Assembly: GCA_037043235.1 (NCBI GenBank)
Contig: JAWRVZ010000135.1
Span: 1,599,501 to 1,663,500, forward strand
Length of the DNA: 64,000 nucleotides
From: Rhodeus uyekii
Taxonomy: Eukaryota; Chordata; Actinopteri; Cypriniformes; Acheilognathidae
Direction of reading: 5' to 3'
The notes beneath the pieces are model-generated. The model did no database searches, was not told the origin of the DNA, and was given only the letters and a program-made list of their open reading frames with translations. A program made the position numbers and the translations under genes. Below are positions 45,381 to 58,090 of the stretch, one piece after another; within the stretch, counting starts at the first letter, position 1; each line of letters begins with the position of its first letter.

Positions 45381-45544
45381 ATGCAGTGGGAGAGGGGAGG
45401 AGAGCGAAAGAGGGAGGGAGGGAGAGTGTGTGACCAAAAACGATTTCTCTCCCACACGCATAGAGAGACAGATCTCGCTCTCCTGCAGTGGAGTGCTTCT
45501 GGCTGTTCTGGATTCTCTATTTCATCTCCTCCTCAGGGAGAAAG
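45381..45544 (+). other. Candidate 5' noncoding exon of the mucin-like gene
   Basis: A purine-rich then CT-rich segment ending 'cctcagggagaaag' with a strong donor GTAAGTTT at 45,545. An ATG at 45,381 opens a frame through the donor, but joining to either acceptor near 51,072-51,085 gives no long frame, so it would be 5' UTR. The link to the coding exon 5.5 kb downstream is inferred. Confidence 0.3.
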
Positions 45545-48460
45545 GTAAGTTTCTCTTTCTGTCCTTCATCTTTCAAGAAATGTTTCATTAAAGAAGGTAC
45601 AGCCTCACTGCAGATGGCTGAATCTTCTGATTTAGGTTTATTTATGTGACAATCTCAGACAGAAATGTGTATTTTCATGTCCGTAAACATCTGTCAACAA
45701 ACATCTCTATAATCACAGTTTTTGATCGTGCTAAACGGGTGGTTGTGTACCATCTCAGACCTCTTCACACATTCACATATGTGTGGTGTGGGAAGAGCTC
45801 TGCATTTCAGACGCATTCTGCTCCTCTGGTAACCATGGCGAAGGCAGCCGGTGTAGCAGCCTGTGTGTTTTCAGATAATCAGGTGATCCGGATGCTTTAA
45901 GAGAAAAGCCCACGAAAACATTAACGTGACAGGTCATTTATCATGTTTTCGCAGCCAAGTGTAATTGACTCGTGATGAGCAGCATTATGTGTGTTCCAAG
46001 ATAGTAAGCAGTGAAAAACATTTGCAACATTTGGAAATTACAGTGAAATTGCCAAGGAGTTCACTGTCATAATGTCAACAGGTTGTTTGGACCACATTGA
46101 TGAGCACCTATAAAAAACATTTTAAATAATTGTATTGATGGACATATCAATATGTGAGTATTTCGAGTTTGTATGGTGACATTGCGAACAGGTCATAAAA
46201 TGAAACACTCTGTTGATGGTGGATGGCTGGGAGCAGAAAACTAATCAGGACATGTAATTCATCAGTACACAACACATAAATAACACATATAGATATCCAA
46301 TGATCCATTCAGGCCTGATACTTGATAACACTCTGTTAATGAACACCATAGTGACTGACAACTATGAGGACGCAGAGAAACGATGTGGAAAATGATTGTG
46401 TGCATGGAGTCAACAGTATTAGCCCAATATTTGTAAGGGAATGGGAGCAGAAATACTGTATAAAATATCAACACATTCAACGCTCCTTCAAACAGGTCTA
46501 TTGAGGAGATTTAGGGGGGTTCTTCTGATCATGGAATAGTTTTATGGATTTAGTTTGAATTCATTTTTAAATTAAATAAAATTGTATGAATTAAGCAGCT
46601 TAAACATAACACTTCATCACTAGAAAAATTGAAATAGCCTATTAAACATGATATCATTATGCAATAATTAGACATTACTCTTTATATGGAACCATTTTTG
46701 ACTTAGACTTAGACTTTAAGATATTTTACTACTAAAGTACTTTGTAGTGTCTGGGAATCCAGCCGTAAATATCCTTAGACTTTGTAGTTTAGGACTAGTT
46801 TGCATTTAGATCATGATGCACCAGACCATGGTTGCTCTGGTTCATGGTTTGGTTAATTTGAGGTCAAGGTTATAGGCTATTGGCTTTTGCTGTGTTTAGA
46901 GTAAGTGTTTAAAGGAAAGTATGGACAACTGTGTTTTTTTCTTCTTCTTTATGGCTACAGGTCATAAATATCCCCTCCCCCATATTGTCTATAAGATAAA
47001 AACCAGAATGGCTTGGTGAATAAATCATTTTGTTTCATGAAGGCGTGAGCCAATGATTCCCACAGCCACCATGCACGTCTAGAGCCCTGTTAAAGTAATT
47101 GATACCATGACTAGTTGATCTGTCACCACTTAAAAAGGTCCTCAGCACTAGACCTCATTTAAACACATGTATATTGAAAGGAGGGCACTTTGACCCTTCT
47201 CTCAATCCCCTAATAGTTTCATTCAGATTCGCCTTAAGTGGAATCGCCATTTTGTCTCTCATTGTTTAAGTGGATCGCAAAATCAGTTTACGATAGATTG
47301 TGAGGCCTGGAATGCACTGGAATTCCAGGTTCATTCTGACAGGGTTGCAGAAAGCTGGGAAAACAGTGCTTATATGCACCATATAAAATGTATAACTAAC
47401 CATATATTTGATTACAAAAAAAAATGTATTTAAGGGAGAAAAATTCTTCTCATGTCAAAAGTCGTGCATCCAGTCTATCCATCCAATCTACTGTAGTGTG
47501 ACTAAAAATGTTTTTATCTGTATCTTTGTATCTTTGAAACTGCTAAAATATTGAATGATAAACCCTTTTTTCATCTTATATTAGGCCACTACTTGATATC
47601 CATTGCAAAATCAGTTTAGATGATTGTAATCTGTTTTATGATTTTGATAAGTTGATTTTTTTACAAAGCGGGATTGTGGGTTACAGACACTCTATGGTGA
47701 AATATATATTCCAAATATTAAAAACTCAATAAGGGAAAGGGAAAGGGAAGATTTCAAGTGAGGACTAAATGTGTAATGTTAAATCAGGAGTAGCTCTTGA
47801 GCACTTGTTTTTTTCCCTTTTTTCTGCTTGAGTGATTACAGTCCTGCTCTGGTAAGCCCTTTCTTTGCCACGCACGGTGGAATAAAATGACAGTGAAAGA
47901 GGGAAAGGAGAGTGAGAGAAATGGAAAGAGACAGGAAAAGAACAAAAGAGTGGGGGGCCTAATAGTAAAACGCAGTGCTATACAGTCATTTAGGTTTCCT
48001 GTTTGGTACAGACTGACACATGCACACAGCAGCTTTGTGATGCTGTTTAACAAGCTCCTGTGGGGTAGGACTTACTGAGGCATTTAGCTCTGGCAAAACT
48101 GTTCATCTGAAATTAAATGTTTCAAAAGATGTGACGGGCAAAGGCAGCAGCAGAGAAAGTTATAGCATGTAATAAATGTTATGATAAATCCGGTCTGTAA
48201 TGAATCAGCCTTTAATGGTCAAAATCATAGGGCCCCTCGAATTGTTACCACCTTTGGCCTCTCTAGAAGACAGGACTCTCTTTGCTAAAAGCAGTTGGTG
48301 TGTGGTAATGAGTAAAAGTCTGAATAGTTATGATGCTAATGACTCTGAATCAGCCAGGCTGATCAACAGCGCCCTCTGTGGAGTGTTACGCTAGTTAAAA
48401 AAAAGCATGTACAGTATATCAGAAATAGTGTCAGTAAAATGTACAACCAGAATATATTAT
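45545..48460 (+). other. Possible intron; no exon recognised
   Basis: No recognised exon or repeat apart from short simple runs such as three GGGAAA units near 47,735. Confidence 0.35.
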
Positions 48461-48484
48461 ACATTTACATTTGGCAGACACTTT
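48461..48484 (-). mobile_element. SINE fragment, left of a nested insertion
   Basis: 'acatttacatttggcagaca' is the reverse complement of the SINE tail. The rest of the same SINE resumes at 49,386 after a 901-bp insertion. Confidence 0.65.
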
Positions 48485-49385
48485 ATAACTGTCCACTCTT
48501 ATTTTAAAAGTAACTGTTATAATAAATTTAAGGGAGGGGCCCACCAACCAAGTAAATGCACCTTGAATAAATTAACCAGCCTTAACCACAAAAATCTCTT
48601 AAACCAACCAAAGTGTTTATAATGGATACTGACTTTAACCAAAACAAATTAAAGATAAACGATTTGAATACATCTTTGAAACAAAACAATGAAGAATCAA
48701 ACAATAAAGAGTAAATACAAAACACAATCAATAATAACCCAACATATGTTTCAAATGAAAAATAAACTTATCAGCCATTATTAAAGTACCCCTCAATGTT
48801 CCTCTATGAAGAAGTGTCCATTGTTCATAGAGAAATCAATCATGACGATGATGGCGGCGGCGATGTTGATGTTGATGTTTAAATCAGTTACAGTTCATTG
48901 TAAAGTTTCCCATGAATGTCTTATGTGCTTCTTCAAGAAACCCTCTATCCTTGTCGAACTTTGGACTCAACTCCTAATAGAACTTGATAGTCCTTTCTCC
49001 AAAGGATTGAGTGGTGTTTAAAACCACCAATATAAAAGAGTCCTTCTAAATAAAGCACAAACTAAGAATTAGCATTTTTAGAAAACATTCACAAAAACAA
49101 TAACCGTGAGCTACACATTCCAATCCTAAAGAAAAACAGAGAAAATCAAAACACCAAACAATACATTGAAAAACTTACTTAGATTGAGCATGAAACCTAG
49201 GTTTCTCAATCCGGACTCATTGCTAGTTGGCCTGTCATGAAAAACCATGCTTCCTCCTCTAAACCTTCTCTTTCCTCTACTTATATACCTCATATCCTGT
49301 AAGAGATATACAACTTAGAGCCCCCTGGTGGTTGGCTGAACCAACTACTATGATACCACAGTAACATAACTTGTGGGTTGTTACA
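48485..49385 (-). mobile_element. 901-bp insertion inside a SINE, probable solo LTR
   Basis: ACTTT occurs on both sides (48,480-48,484 and 49,386-49,390). Removing the insert with one ACTTT restores an uninterrupted SINE ('ggcagacACTTTtatccg'). On the minus strand the insert starts TGTAACAACCC and has a TATA-like 'gtatataagtagagg' about 110 bp in, as an LTR would. Its other end reads CAGTTAT instead of a clean CA. The 5-bp duplication fits an LTR element; the family is unknown. Confidence 0.55.
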
Positions 49386-49512
49386 ACTTTTATCCGAAGC
49401 AACTTACGTTGCATTTTGCAATTCTGATCAGTTATTGCTTTCCCAGGGAATTGAACCCATGACCTTGGTGCTGTAAATGTCAATGCTTCTACTGATTGAG
49501 CTACAGGAAACC
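49386..49512 (-). mobile_element. SINE fragment, right of the nested insertion
   Basis: On the minus strand it has 'tagctcaatcagtagaagca' and B box 'ggtcatgggttcaattccc', then the 'gcaacgtaagttgcttcgga' tail start. Same family as 34,578-34,714. Confidence 0.7.
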
Positions 49513-49589
49513 CATATGCTGGATACTGTATCTCACAATGCAATGCGTTGTACTTGATCTTCCATATCCAAAGGCAAGCAGGATCACAT

Positions 49590-49880
49590 TCATAGGATCA
49601 CTCTTTTAGCATATTTTTTTCAAAGAAATTAATGCATATTTTTGACAAAGATGCATTAAATTGATCATCAGTGACAGCAAAAACTTGTACGTTGTTTCAA
49701 AAAATAAATGTTGTTCTTTCTTGTCATTTGAATATTCCTGCATGCTGGTTTCCACAAAAATATTAGGCAGCACAATTATGTTTGACAGGGATAATAAGAA
49801 ATGTTTCTTAAGCAGCAAAACAGCATATTAGAATTATTTATCAAGAATCATGTGGCATTGAGATTTAGCAATTTAGCTTT
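49590..49880 (-). repeat. Second dispersed repeat family, copy 2
   Basis: It shows 'ttccacaaaaatattaggca', 'tgtttcttaagcagcaaaac' and 'agcatattagaattattta' in order. This is the longest copy of the family in the window; see 2,655-2,860 and 62,562-62,690. Confidence 0.6.
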
Positions 49881-51085
49881 GCCATCATAAATTATATTTT
49901 AAATAATTATTTTAAGTTTATTTAATTTTTAAGTTATTTTAATAGTTTTATTGTTTTTTTTTATCTGCTCTGTTGAGCACAAGACATATTTGTTAAGAAT
50001 AAAACATAAAACATACAACTTTCTTGCATAAAACATCTCTCGTTATCTCTTAGTAACAAAATCTTACCAAAAACTTTTGAATGGTAATGTACTTGTATTA
50101 CAAAATACAACACCTTTTACAGGCTTATTTATCTCTTAAAATATATAATGTTTTTACTTTTTGCAGCAGCAGCAGCAGCTATTAAGCTTAAACGAAAGTG
50201 TCGGTCCGATATCGTTTCTTAATTGTTCAGTTACCCAGGAACCAATAATCTATAAATGATCAGAATGGTCAATGTGTATCTCTAGATTGTGGCAGATTTT
50301 TGTGCTTTCTAAAAGACAAATCTGAAATCCACCGATCTCTTTTAAACCCATTAGTCCAGAGCCAGTTAAGCAAACCTCATTAAGCTGTGAAAAGGGGTTC
50401 AGACTTTAAAAAAGAATCTGAGGAAGGCTATTTCTGGGATACAGATGGCATTGAGAGATGGATAAGACACAATGGGGTTACAGAAAGAAAGGAAATGAAA
50501 GAGAATTTCAAAATACTTATCCCGCTATTTACTGACCAAAACAACCAATGTTATTCCCAGTGGGAGAGTAGAGAGTTTATTGCCGTTTCGAGAACAAATC
50601 AATTGGGTGAGGGGGAGAGAAAGTGAGCACAAGAGAGAGTGAGAAAGGAACGCGGGGGCTGCAAAGAAAGAAAAAAGTCCAAGTCTCACTCCGAGAGAAA
50701 TTTCATCAAATTCAACTCCTCTCACTGAGGCTACAGGCCATCAGCTTTATACTCCAAAATTAGCCCATGCCTCCACAAAGAAACTGGGCCTCTGTGCGTC
50801 CTACTACACCACCCCCATATATACTGCCACAAAGAGACCTCCAGTCTCATATTAGTATTCTTAAAGAGCCCTGCAGCTATAATTGATCTGTCAATGGAGA
50901 GTTGAGGCCACCTCTGTGACAGCAGGATGAAGTGAGATTGGTATGAGACTATTAAACTCAAGGACTTTAACTTAAATGGGTTTGCATACATGTGTAATGG
51001 AAAAACATCTACATATAACTTACTTGAAGTAAATTGAGAGGATATCAATGTTTTTTCTGTCTCAACTTTAGGTTATTTATTGCAG
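49881..51085 (+). other. Possible intron upstream of the first coding exon
   Basis: No exon recognised until the tandem acceptor region 'ttttttctgtctcaacttta' then AG at 51,071, and 'attgcag' ending at 51,085. Confidence 0.35.
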
Positions 51086-51129
51086 AAGCCCGGTGCATCT
51101 GGTGGGCGTTCCTCGGAAAGTCAGACACC

Positions 51130-51135
51130 ATGTGA
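51130..51135 (+). promoter_or_regulatory. Start-stop upstream ORF (ATG TGA)
   Basis: ACACCATGTGA places a minimal upstream ORF 38 bases before the main start codon at 51,168, in a favourable initiation context. AUG-stop elements are known to stall ribosomes and lower downstream translation. Function here is inferred. Confidence 0.5.
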
Positions 51136-51167
51136 GCAGTGGCCCAGCACGACATTAGAGCGGCAGA

Positions 51168-52062
51168 ATGCTGCTTCTGCGTGGGACTCTTGTGGCCTTC
51201 TCTCTCTTCAGTTCTGTCAATGGGTTTTTCAGGGAATATGGGCCAAAACCGACAACCCAAACCAAGGCAGACTCCAAAAGTTGGAGCTTTGGAAGCTGGC
51301 AGTTTCCATCATTAGGTTTAGGATCATTAAACTTCTTCAGTGAGACTAAAGGGTCTGCCACGACAAAGGAGAGCCTGACACTTTCAGAAGCAACCACACA
51401 AGACTATACTCTGAATTCGGAGTACGTAACCAGCCCAAAATATAAGCAGACTGCAGCCACAATTGAGGAACTTCAAAGCAGCACCGTCCAGATAGGCACC
51501 CTGCTGCCTTTAAAGTCAGAAACACTGCCAACAAATGATTTCCTCAAACCTGAAACTCCTTCTAAGCCCGATCAAAGCTATGACCTTGACCTATGGCCCC
51601 CCAATAATGGCCAAATCACAGGGAAAACCACACCATCTCCTCAGACAACTAAACCAGAAATGCAAACATTCACTGTAATCACTGACCAAAGTACCAGCAC
51701 CACTCAGACTACAACATTGAAAAAGGTTACGGAAACTATGAGCCCTTACAGTGACCAAACCGCACCCGCAGACACTCTGTCAACAACATCAGAACTAACG
51801 ACAGCTTCATTTCAAACAACAATTTTCATAATGCCAGTAGACCCCAAACCTGAAGTATCTACTGACCCTCCAACCATTGTTAACACTGAACAAAACACGT
51901 TGGGAACGACAAACATGGCCTCAAAACCAGAATGGACGCCTTTTAAACTCACTAGCAACATAGTGGATGGATTTACATGGGTAGAGCAGACCACAGGCCC
52001 AACAGAAGGGGGAAGAGTCCAAAGTTTTGGTCCAGATCCCACTCTCACCCTGCTAACAGGAG
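51168..52062 (+). CDS. Secreted mucin-like protein, first coding exon (partial gene)
   Basis: 298 codons plus one base, then donor GAG|GTAAGT at 52,063. It begins with a clear signal peptide of about 19 residues (MLLLRGTLVAFSLFSSVNG). A short stretch with aromatic residues follows (FFREYG, then SWSFGSWQFPSLG). From about residue 60 it is dominated by Thr, Ser and Pro with repeated T-T runs, typical of O-glycosylated mucin-like stalks; I see no cysteine there. The frame joins in phase 1 to the exon at 58,091-58,204. No catalytic or adhesion domain is visible in this part, so the protein is extracellular or cell-surface with function unknown. The ORF length, signal peptide, strong donor and phase-matched next exon argue it is real. 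I do not recognise the family. Confidence 0.65.
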
Positions 52063-54803
52063 GTAAGTCAACTTCACCTTTTCTGTTTACTTACAACAAT
52101 CCAAATGGTCTAAGATTGTGACACAATTATGACACCTCTCCTGAACTGGGATGAGTGCATTACATTTGTTGATTTGTGCCATTGTTTTACCTCTAAGGTG
52201 AAATGTTATGCATAGCCAAGCCTTCATTGGTTACCAGTGAAGCATTATCAGTGGAACCAGTGAGGCTGATTCATTTATTATTTGATAATTTAAGTCCCTG
52301 AAACATGCAAAATCTTGTCAATAAGTAGAGAAAAGAATGACTTTCATCTGGTGGTAAGAACCGGGACCACCCCATTATGGCTGATATATGAATGTGTTGT
52401 GTGTCTGAGAGCTTTGCTTCTGCAGAGGAGACATGGGTTATGCTTGGAATAGCATACTGCTTTTAATACTTTGTTTAAAGTGAGTCATATGTCGTCCCAA
52501 GAATGAAAAAACTATTTTGATTTTTAAGGGAAAATGTAACTGTCATGAAAATAATTGAAATAAATATTTAAAATATAAGTTGTACAAAAAATCTGTATAT
52601 ATAGAATAAGTCTATGCATGTACAATATTGTACAGTATGCACACGTTATGTGTAAAGTATCTAGGTTACTTGCTACATTTACTGTACACTGTGTCCAACT
52701 GTTTAAAGTTAAAACGTTTTTACAAAAAAACTTGATTAACAGTCCATATTTATGTATTTATAGATTTGTTTATGTAATAAGGGCTGCAATGCCAACAACA
52801 TATTGTAGCATGCTACTACTACTATTGTAGCATGCTACTATAATGCCAACAACATATTGAAGTATGTTGTAATTTTCATGCATGATTCACATACTTTTTT
52901 TAAACTCCAGGCAGTATTCAGAATGCAATTATCAATATGCTAGTATTTCCATTATGAACATTTAAATAATTTAAGGTCAAGTTTAAGTGTATTTTGATCC
53001 AAGATCAGGATTGACTGAAATTATAGTTGTTAAAAAGAAGATATAGACCTATTAGATCAAGATGCCAGCCAAGCAATCATTCTAGACTTCCTTTTAGGTG
53101 ATCGCACAAAAAAAGATATACTCTAGATATACTTGTAAGTGGTGTGCCAGGCACCAAGCTGTGGTGTATGTTAAGTGCCTAAGCATGCTAACCAGTATTG
53201 ACATGGCTCTGTTTGATACCTACAGCGGAAGGATCGGTAAGGTGTGTGTGTACAGTGAGCATGGGATTTGTACTTGAGAAGCAGCCAGTTGGGCGGTATG
53301 TGATCAGTATTCCGATGGCAGAGTCAGCAGAGTCAGTGATTCCTCAGGGATGATGTTTTTCCGCTCCGCCTGTTCACGGATGCTGAGCATGCCTCTCTCA
53401 ACATTTAGTCTTCTTTTCTCAATTCACTCTATCCATCCTCTCTTTCAGTAATAGGCCTCTCCTGACGTTTACTGGGCATCTCTCTTTCTTTTCTAGCCAT
53501 AAGTCTCATTTAGCCCTTCAGACTTATGTTTTCTTTCAAGCTCTCCTGACCCCCAGAGCCATGTTTTTCCATGTCTTTCTGTTTGTTTCCTTTCCATTTG
53601 AATTCATAGAATCTTTTCAGATGGTGAACACACAGGAACTGCAGAGAAAGAGAGAGATGGGTCATTATAAACTGCTACCATCCACCTGGCCTCTCTCTTA
53701 GAGTTCTTGGCTTGCCGCAAATGTTGGGATCCGGCCTGCAGTTTTGTTTGTATTAAGGGTTAAATAACGTAGTACTACTGGTGGAATCAATTTAGCCTTT
53801 TCTTCAATACTAATTTTTTTTTTGTTTTTGCATTGTTCATAATGTATTAAGCACTGCACCCTGCCTCTAAAAGAAAGAAACATGGTTCTTATTAGGTACA
53901 ACATTCACTGTAAATTTTCGTCCAAAATGGCTATTTTCAGTTTCGGGGAGAAATGGTTTTGTAGACCCAAAATCAGTGATTGACAGACATTTAATTAGTG
54001 TTCAGCATCTGTTTTGTGCACACAGTATGGATAAGTTAAGAGTTAAGTATGTAAGCTGTGTGGACATTAGCTCTGCAATGACTGTTAATTTGAATGATTG
54101 ATGATATGGCTTCTTAAATCTAAAATATTTTAGTCTGTGCTGTTTTCTGTTGATGGGTAAACAAAACTTCACAAAAAATTTGTAGCGTGCTTTCCAACAA
54201 AAAAATGATCGCAAATTGTCTTAACAGCAATGTCTCAACTATAAAATTGTCTATTTAATTACAAAATTCAGATAATCTCGTTTTGCCAAGCTCATGTAAA
54301 CAATCATCTTATCTTCTCTTTACTTCTAGTTGCAGCACGAAATAAACACGAGTGAACACTAGTATGTTAAAAGATCCTTGAATCCTGTCTCATGTAATCA
54401 TGCTCAATCAGTGTTTCAACCGGGAAAAGACATCAATAAAACAGTCTGTACGCTACAATGTCACAACGTTACATTTACCTTAAGTAAGCTGTTCAATTAA
54501 CTATCATTTAACTCATTAGCTAGCAAAAAAATAAATATATGCTAAATATATGCACTGTATTACATATTCATTATATTTTTACTGTTAGTGATCTCTTCAT
54601 TATTTAATGTGCTTGAATAAATCAAGTTATTACAGTTTATTATCGTTTAAGTGTTTATATTTCTTCAACAAAATTTGTTTTGTAGAAACAATTCTGTTAT
54701 TAAAAAGTTGATATTAAAACCGCCTTATGTGCAATTTAAATGTTAAACTCTGTTGGGGATAATTAATAAATAAGTTTGATTAACTAATTGTTTATTTATT
54801 ATT
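52063..54803 (+). other. Intron of the mucin-like gene; no exon recognised
   Basis: AT-rich intron with a local duplicated palindromic cluster at 52,790-52,860. No exon in phase with the flanking ones was found. Confidence 0.45.
52787..52861. repeat. Short duplicated palindromic cluster
   Basis: 'aatgccaacaacatattg' occurs twice, flanking two copies of 'attgtagcatgctacta', each holding the palindrome TAGCATGCTA. It is a compact local duplication with dyad symmetry. Confidence 0.7.
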
Positions 54804-54808
54804 ATTTA

Positions 54809-55033
54809 TGTCATGTTTTCGTTGAATTTTGGCCTTTTTGGCCTGGAGTTTTAGTTTGTTTCCCTTTGTCCTGTATTGAATGTGGTTAGTTTTTTTTAAG
54901 ACATTCAGTTCTCTCAACTCTTTGTCTAGTGTTGTTTGTGTGTGGTTTACACTGTTACGGCGTTGTTGGTTACTGCTTTCGTTTGTAAATATCATCATCC
55001 TTGTCTTCACCCTTGGTGGGAATACCCGTGACA
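54809..55033 (+). repeat. Solo LTR with perfect target duplication
   Basis: 225 bp starting TGTCATG and ending CGTGACA, flanked by ATTTA on both sides (54,804-54,808 and 55,034-55,038). TG...CA ends and a 5-bp duplication identify a solo LTR left by recombination between two LTRs. No internal region remains. Its sequence differs from that of the intact chromovirus. Confidence 0.8.
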
Positions 55034-55038
55034 ATTTA

Positions 55039-56639
55039 TAGTATATCCTGAATTTTTGGTTTCGGCCTTCTCCTACTTTAATGAGTGTAAGTGAAACCGC
55101 AAATTATTGACCAATGTTTCGGTCACCTTGTCTTCTGGAGGTGCAGGCAGCCACATATTGCTTATCCCCCACCTCAAAAACACGGTGGAGCTGAAAGGAA
55201 GGTCAATTACCACACTGGACCTGAGAGGAGGAGGGGAGACTGGGAAAAAGGAGAGCACTAAACGATAAAGAAAGGCGTGTTGAAATTGATAGGCTGGAAG
55301 AGGAAGCAAGGTTGAATCTGGGTCATATGTCACCCTAAAATCAAAAGAACAAAATGGATATTAATTAATATAAAAACCTATTAATATGAAAATAAAAGTT
55401 TTATTTCTACAGTAATACAGAAAAAAAAGTCATTTTATTGCATTCAATCTGCATTTGCAACATAAACACAAATCTTTGTCTCATCATTTTTTAAATGCTC
55501 ATTAGTTACTAATATTCAAACATATAAAAGATAAAGATATAAACATATAAAACAATAAAGATCATTCAGGTCAGAGGTCATTCAGATAGTCATTTAGTGT
55601 AAACGTAACTGCTGTTTGGTCCAGATGAACATGATGTTCTCCTTTGGGCAAAATAATGACCATTTGATTACAACACTTAATTCTGTTTTTTTTTTAAACA
55701 TGCTAGTTATGTCAGGAGTAGATCAGATCATAAACTAAACAGTTGTCAAGGTTACAGCTCACAGGCTTGTTACAGTGTGATTGTTGTCAAGGCAACGCTG
55801 CTGAACATCTATCTATGTAGTGTATGGTTGGCTGTGTTTTGGGTGAGCTGTATGCACAGGTTGTGTCACTACAACACACTCTCAAACAATTCACTTGAAG
55901 TATTTACATCATTCTCATTTCATAAGAGCTTAATCCTATGTTAGGCTCTCTCAAAGCGTCTAGACTAACCAACATATTACTGCCTGTGTGGAGATTGTGT
56001 GTGACTTTCCTGAATCACAGAAAGGAAGAAAGTGAAGAGTGATTCCCAATCTCCCCCCTAAGGATCCTTTTTTAATGAAATTCAGACTGGCCTTTTTTCT
56101 CTTGAACATACTGAATTGAGTTCATAATCTCCCACACAAACACACACTCACACATACACAATCAGCCTTTGAGAGAGATTAAACGATGTATGTCACACTG
56201 CGCAGGGGTCGAAATTACAGATTCTGATCTAATTCCGTCTTTATTAATATAGATCAAGGAAAGAGTTGGAGGAGGGGGTACAAAAGGAGAAAAAGTCAGG
56301 AAGATGAAGGTAAAGAGGGTTACTTAGATGAATAACTAGCTCTGTGAGAACATTAGTCATCATCTAATGAGGATCTGTGGTCTATAGGGGGTTCTGGAAG
56401 AGAGTGACGCGGGACGTTTGACGCTTCATTTGAACACAGCTGGTGTAAGAGTCAGACTCTCTAAATCACCCTTGAAGAGACAGAGAGTACAAAATTGAGT
56501 ACAAGGCTGATGATGGATGGACAGATATATAGATGAAGATCAATATAGCTGTTTTAGATATTGGTAAATAATGTATAATGTATAATAATGATGTAGATGG
56601 ATAACATTATTACATTTATTTATTCTCTGCACAGGTGAC
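55039..56639 (+). other. Intron of the mucin-like gene, no exon recognised
   Basis: Noncoding, AT-rich; no recognised repeat. Confidence 0.4.
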
Positions 56640-57085
56640 AGTGCTCGTGTCAAGTTCAAGGCACTGACGCTTGCTTACCGATCTACCACAGGCTCATCAT
56701 CCTCCTATCTTCACTCGCTACTATGAGTCTACAAAACTTCCAGAAACCTACAATTTTCTTTCACTGTTCCTTGTTGGTGGAACGATCTCCCCGCCTTCAT
56801 TTATTCTTCATAATCCCTGTCAAAATTCAAAAGGCAGCTGAAAACTCATCTCTTCCGTGAAAACTAAAACATAAAAATATATTTTTTTTAAATATGCTTT
56901 CACTTTCCTTTAATCCCTCAATTTTCTAGCTTTTACTACTTCAAGCACTGTCTGAAACTTTTGTATTGTAAGCACTACTCGAGTTCATCTGCCTCTTCAT
57001 GGCAAATCGCTTTCTGTATTCCTCAGTTATGGATATATAGTTATTGGATAATAGTTATTGGATAAAAGCGTCTTCTAAATGAATA
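56640..57085 (+). mobile_element. 5'-truncated L2-type LINE fragment
   Basis: Translation gives 'RVKFKALTLAYRSTTGSSSS' and, after shifts, 'WNDLPAF' and 'SLSKFKRQLKTHLFRE', matching the C-terminal end of L2-clade ORF2 proteins. The 3' end 'ttggataaaagcgtcttcta' matches the SINE tails in this window, supporting shared mobilisation. Stops are present, so it is inactive. Confidence 0.7.
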
Positions 57086-58090
57086 GTATCGATGGGTGGA
57101 TGAATGGATAGACAGAAATGTAGCCTAAATAGACAGATTGATCTACATTTTCTCTTAAAGAGAAAGATGGAATCTAGTGGTGACCTAGTGGTGCTTGATG
57201 GTTTAGCTTGAGTAAACGTCTGCAGAGAGAGGATGAGTTTAGCTGTGCCAAATCACACGCACACATCCACTGTCCTTTTGTAGGTTCCCCAAATTGGTTT
57301 GGTGCAGAGCTCATTATTCATGCTAATGAGAGACAGTGTCAGCTCTAGAATGAATATCTGCTGTGATCAGGCCTCAAACAAGCATCCTGACAATACCCAA
57401 TATTTTTGCAGTGACCACTAGGTATTATTACAGACACACGAACAGTCTACTGGTTTTCCTAAAGGTCATATGTGTGTCTGTATATGCAATGAAAACTTTC
57501 TACACTAAAAGTAATGTGAACACAAATCTACACACTTATTTGGGCACATTGACGCTACACATCCATTCAAAGTCCATATGCACACGTAAACCCAGACAGC
57601 TACATAGCTAAACATTTGGGAATGTAAACAGTCCATCTCTATGTGACAAACATGGAAGCATGATGTGTGGCACTTAATGGATCAGTCTATTTCAGTCGAA
57701 TAATAAACAGTGTGTCAGGAGTCTTTTCAGTCTTGGTAAAGTGTAAGTGTTACACAGCCACACACAGTCCAGTGCATTTGTAGCTTTTCTCAGAAAAGTT
57801 TAGATTTTTGGATTAGTTTGATAATCCTTCTTGGTCACAAAGATAAGGTTTCAGTTTCTGATCCATAAAGAAGCTCTGTCACAGTGGAGTGGTGTGCATA
57901 CATTCAAACATTAAAGTCAAGTCATTGTAATTAAACAATGAGATGCCAACTCTAATGGCACTAAAGCTTAGACTGGAATCTGCTTGATATGACTAGGTTA
58001 GGAAATGTTCTTGTTTCTCCACTCTTTCAGTCATAAAAATTTTCATTCAGTACCACATTCTCAGCCTGGTGTGCTCTGTTTTCCCAGCAG
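57086..58090 (+). other. Intron of the mucin-like gene, no exon recognised
   Basis: It ends in a pyrimidine-rich tract and the tandem acceptor CAGCAG at 58,085-58,090. Confidence 0.45.

Noticed and set aside
50731..51048. 105-codon minus-strand open frame just upstream of the mucin-like exon
   Set aside because: No domain, no promoter or splice support, and its hydrophobic content is scattered.
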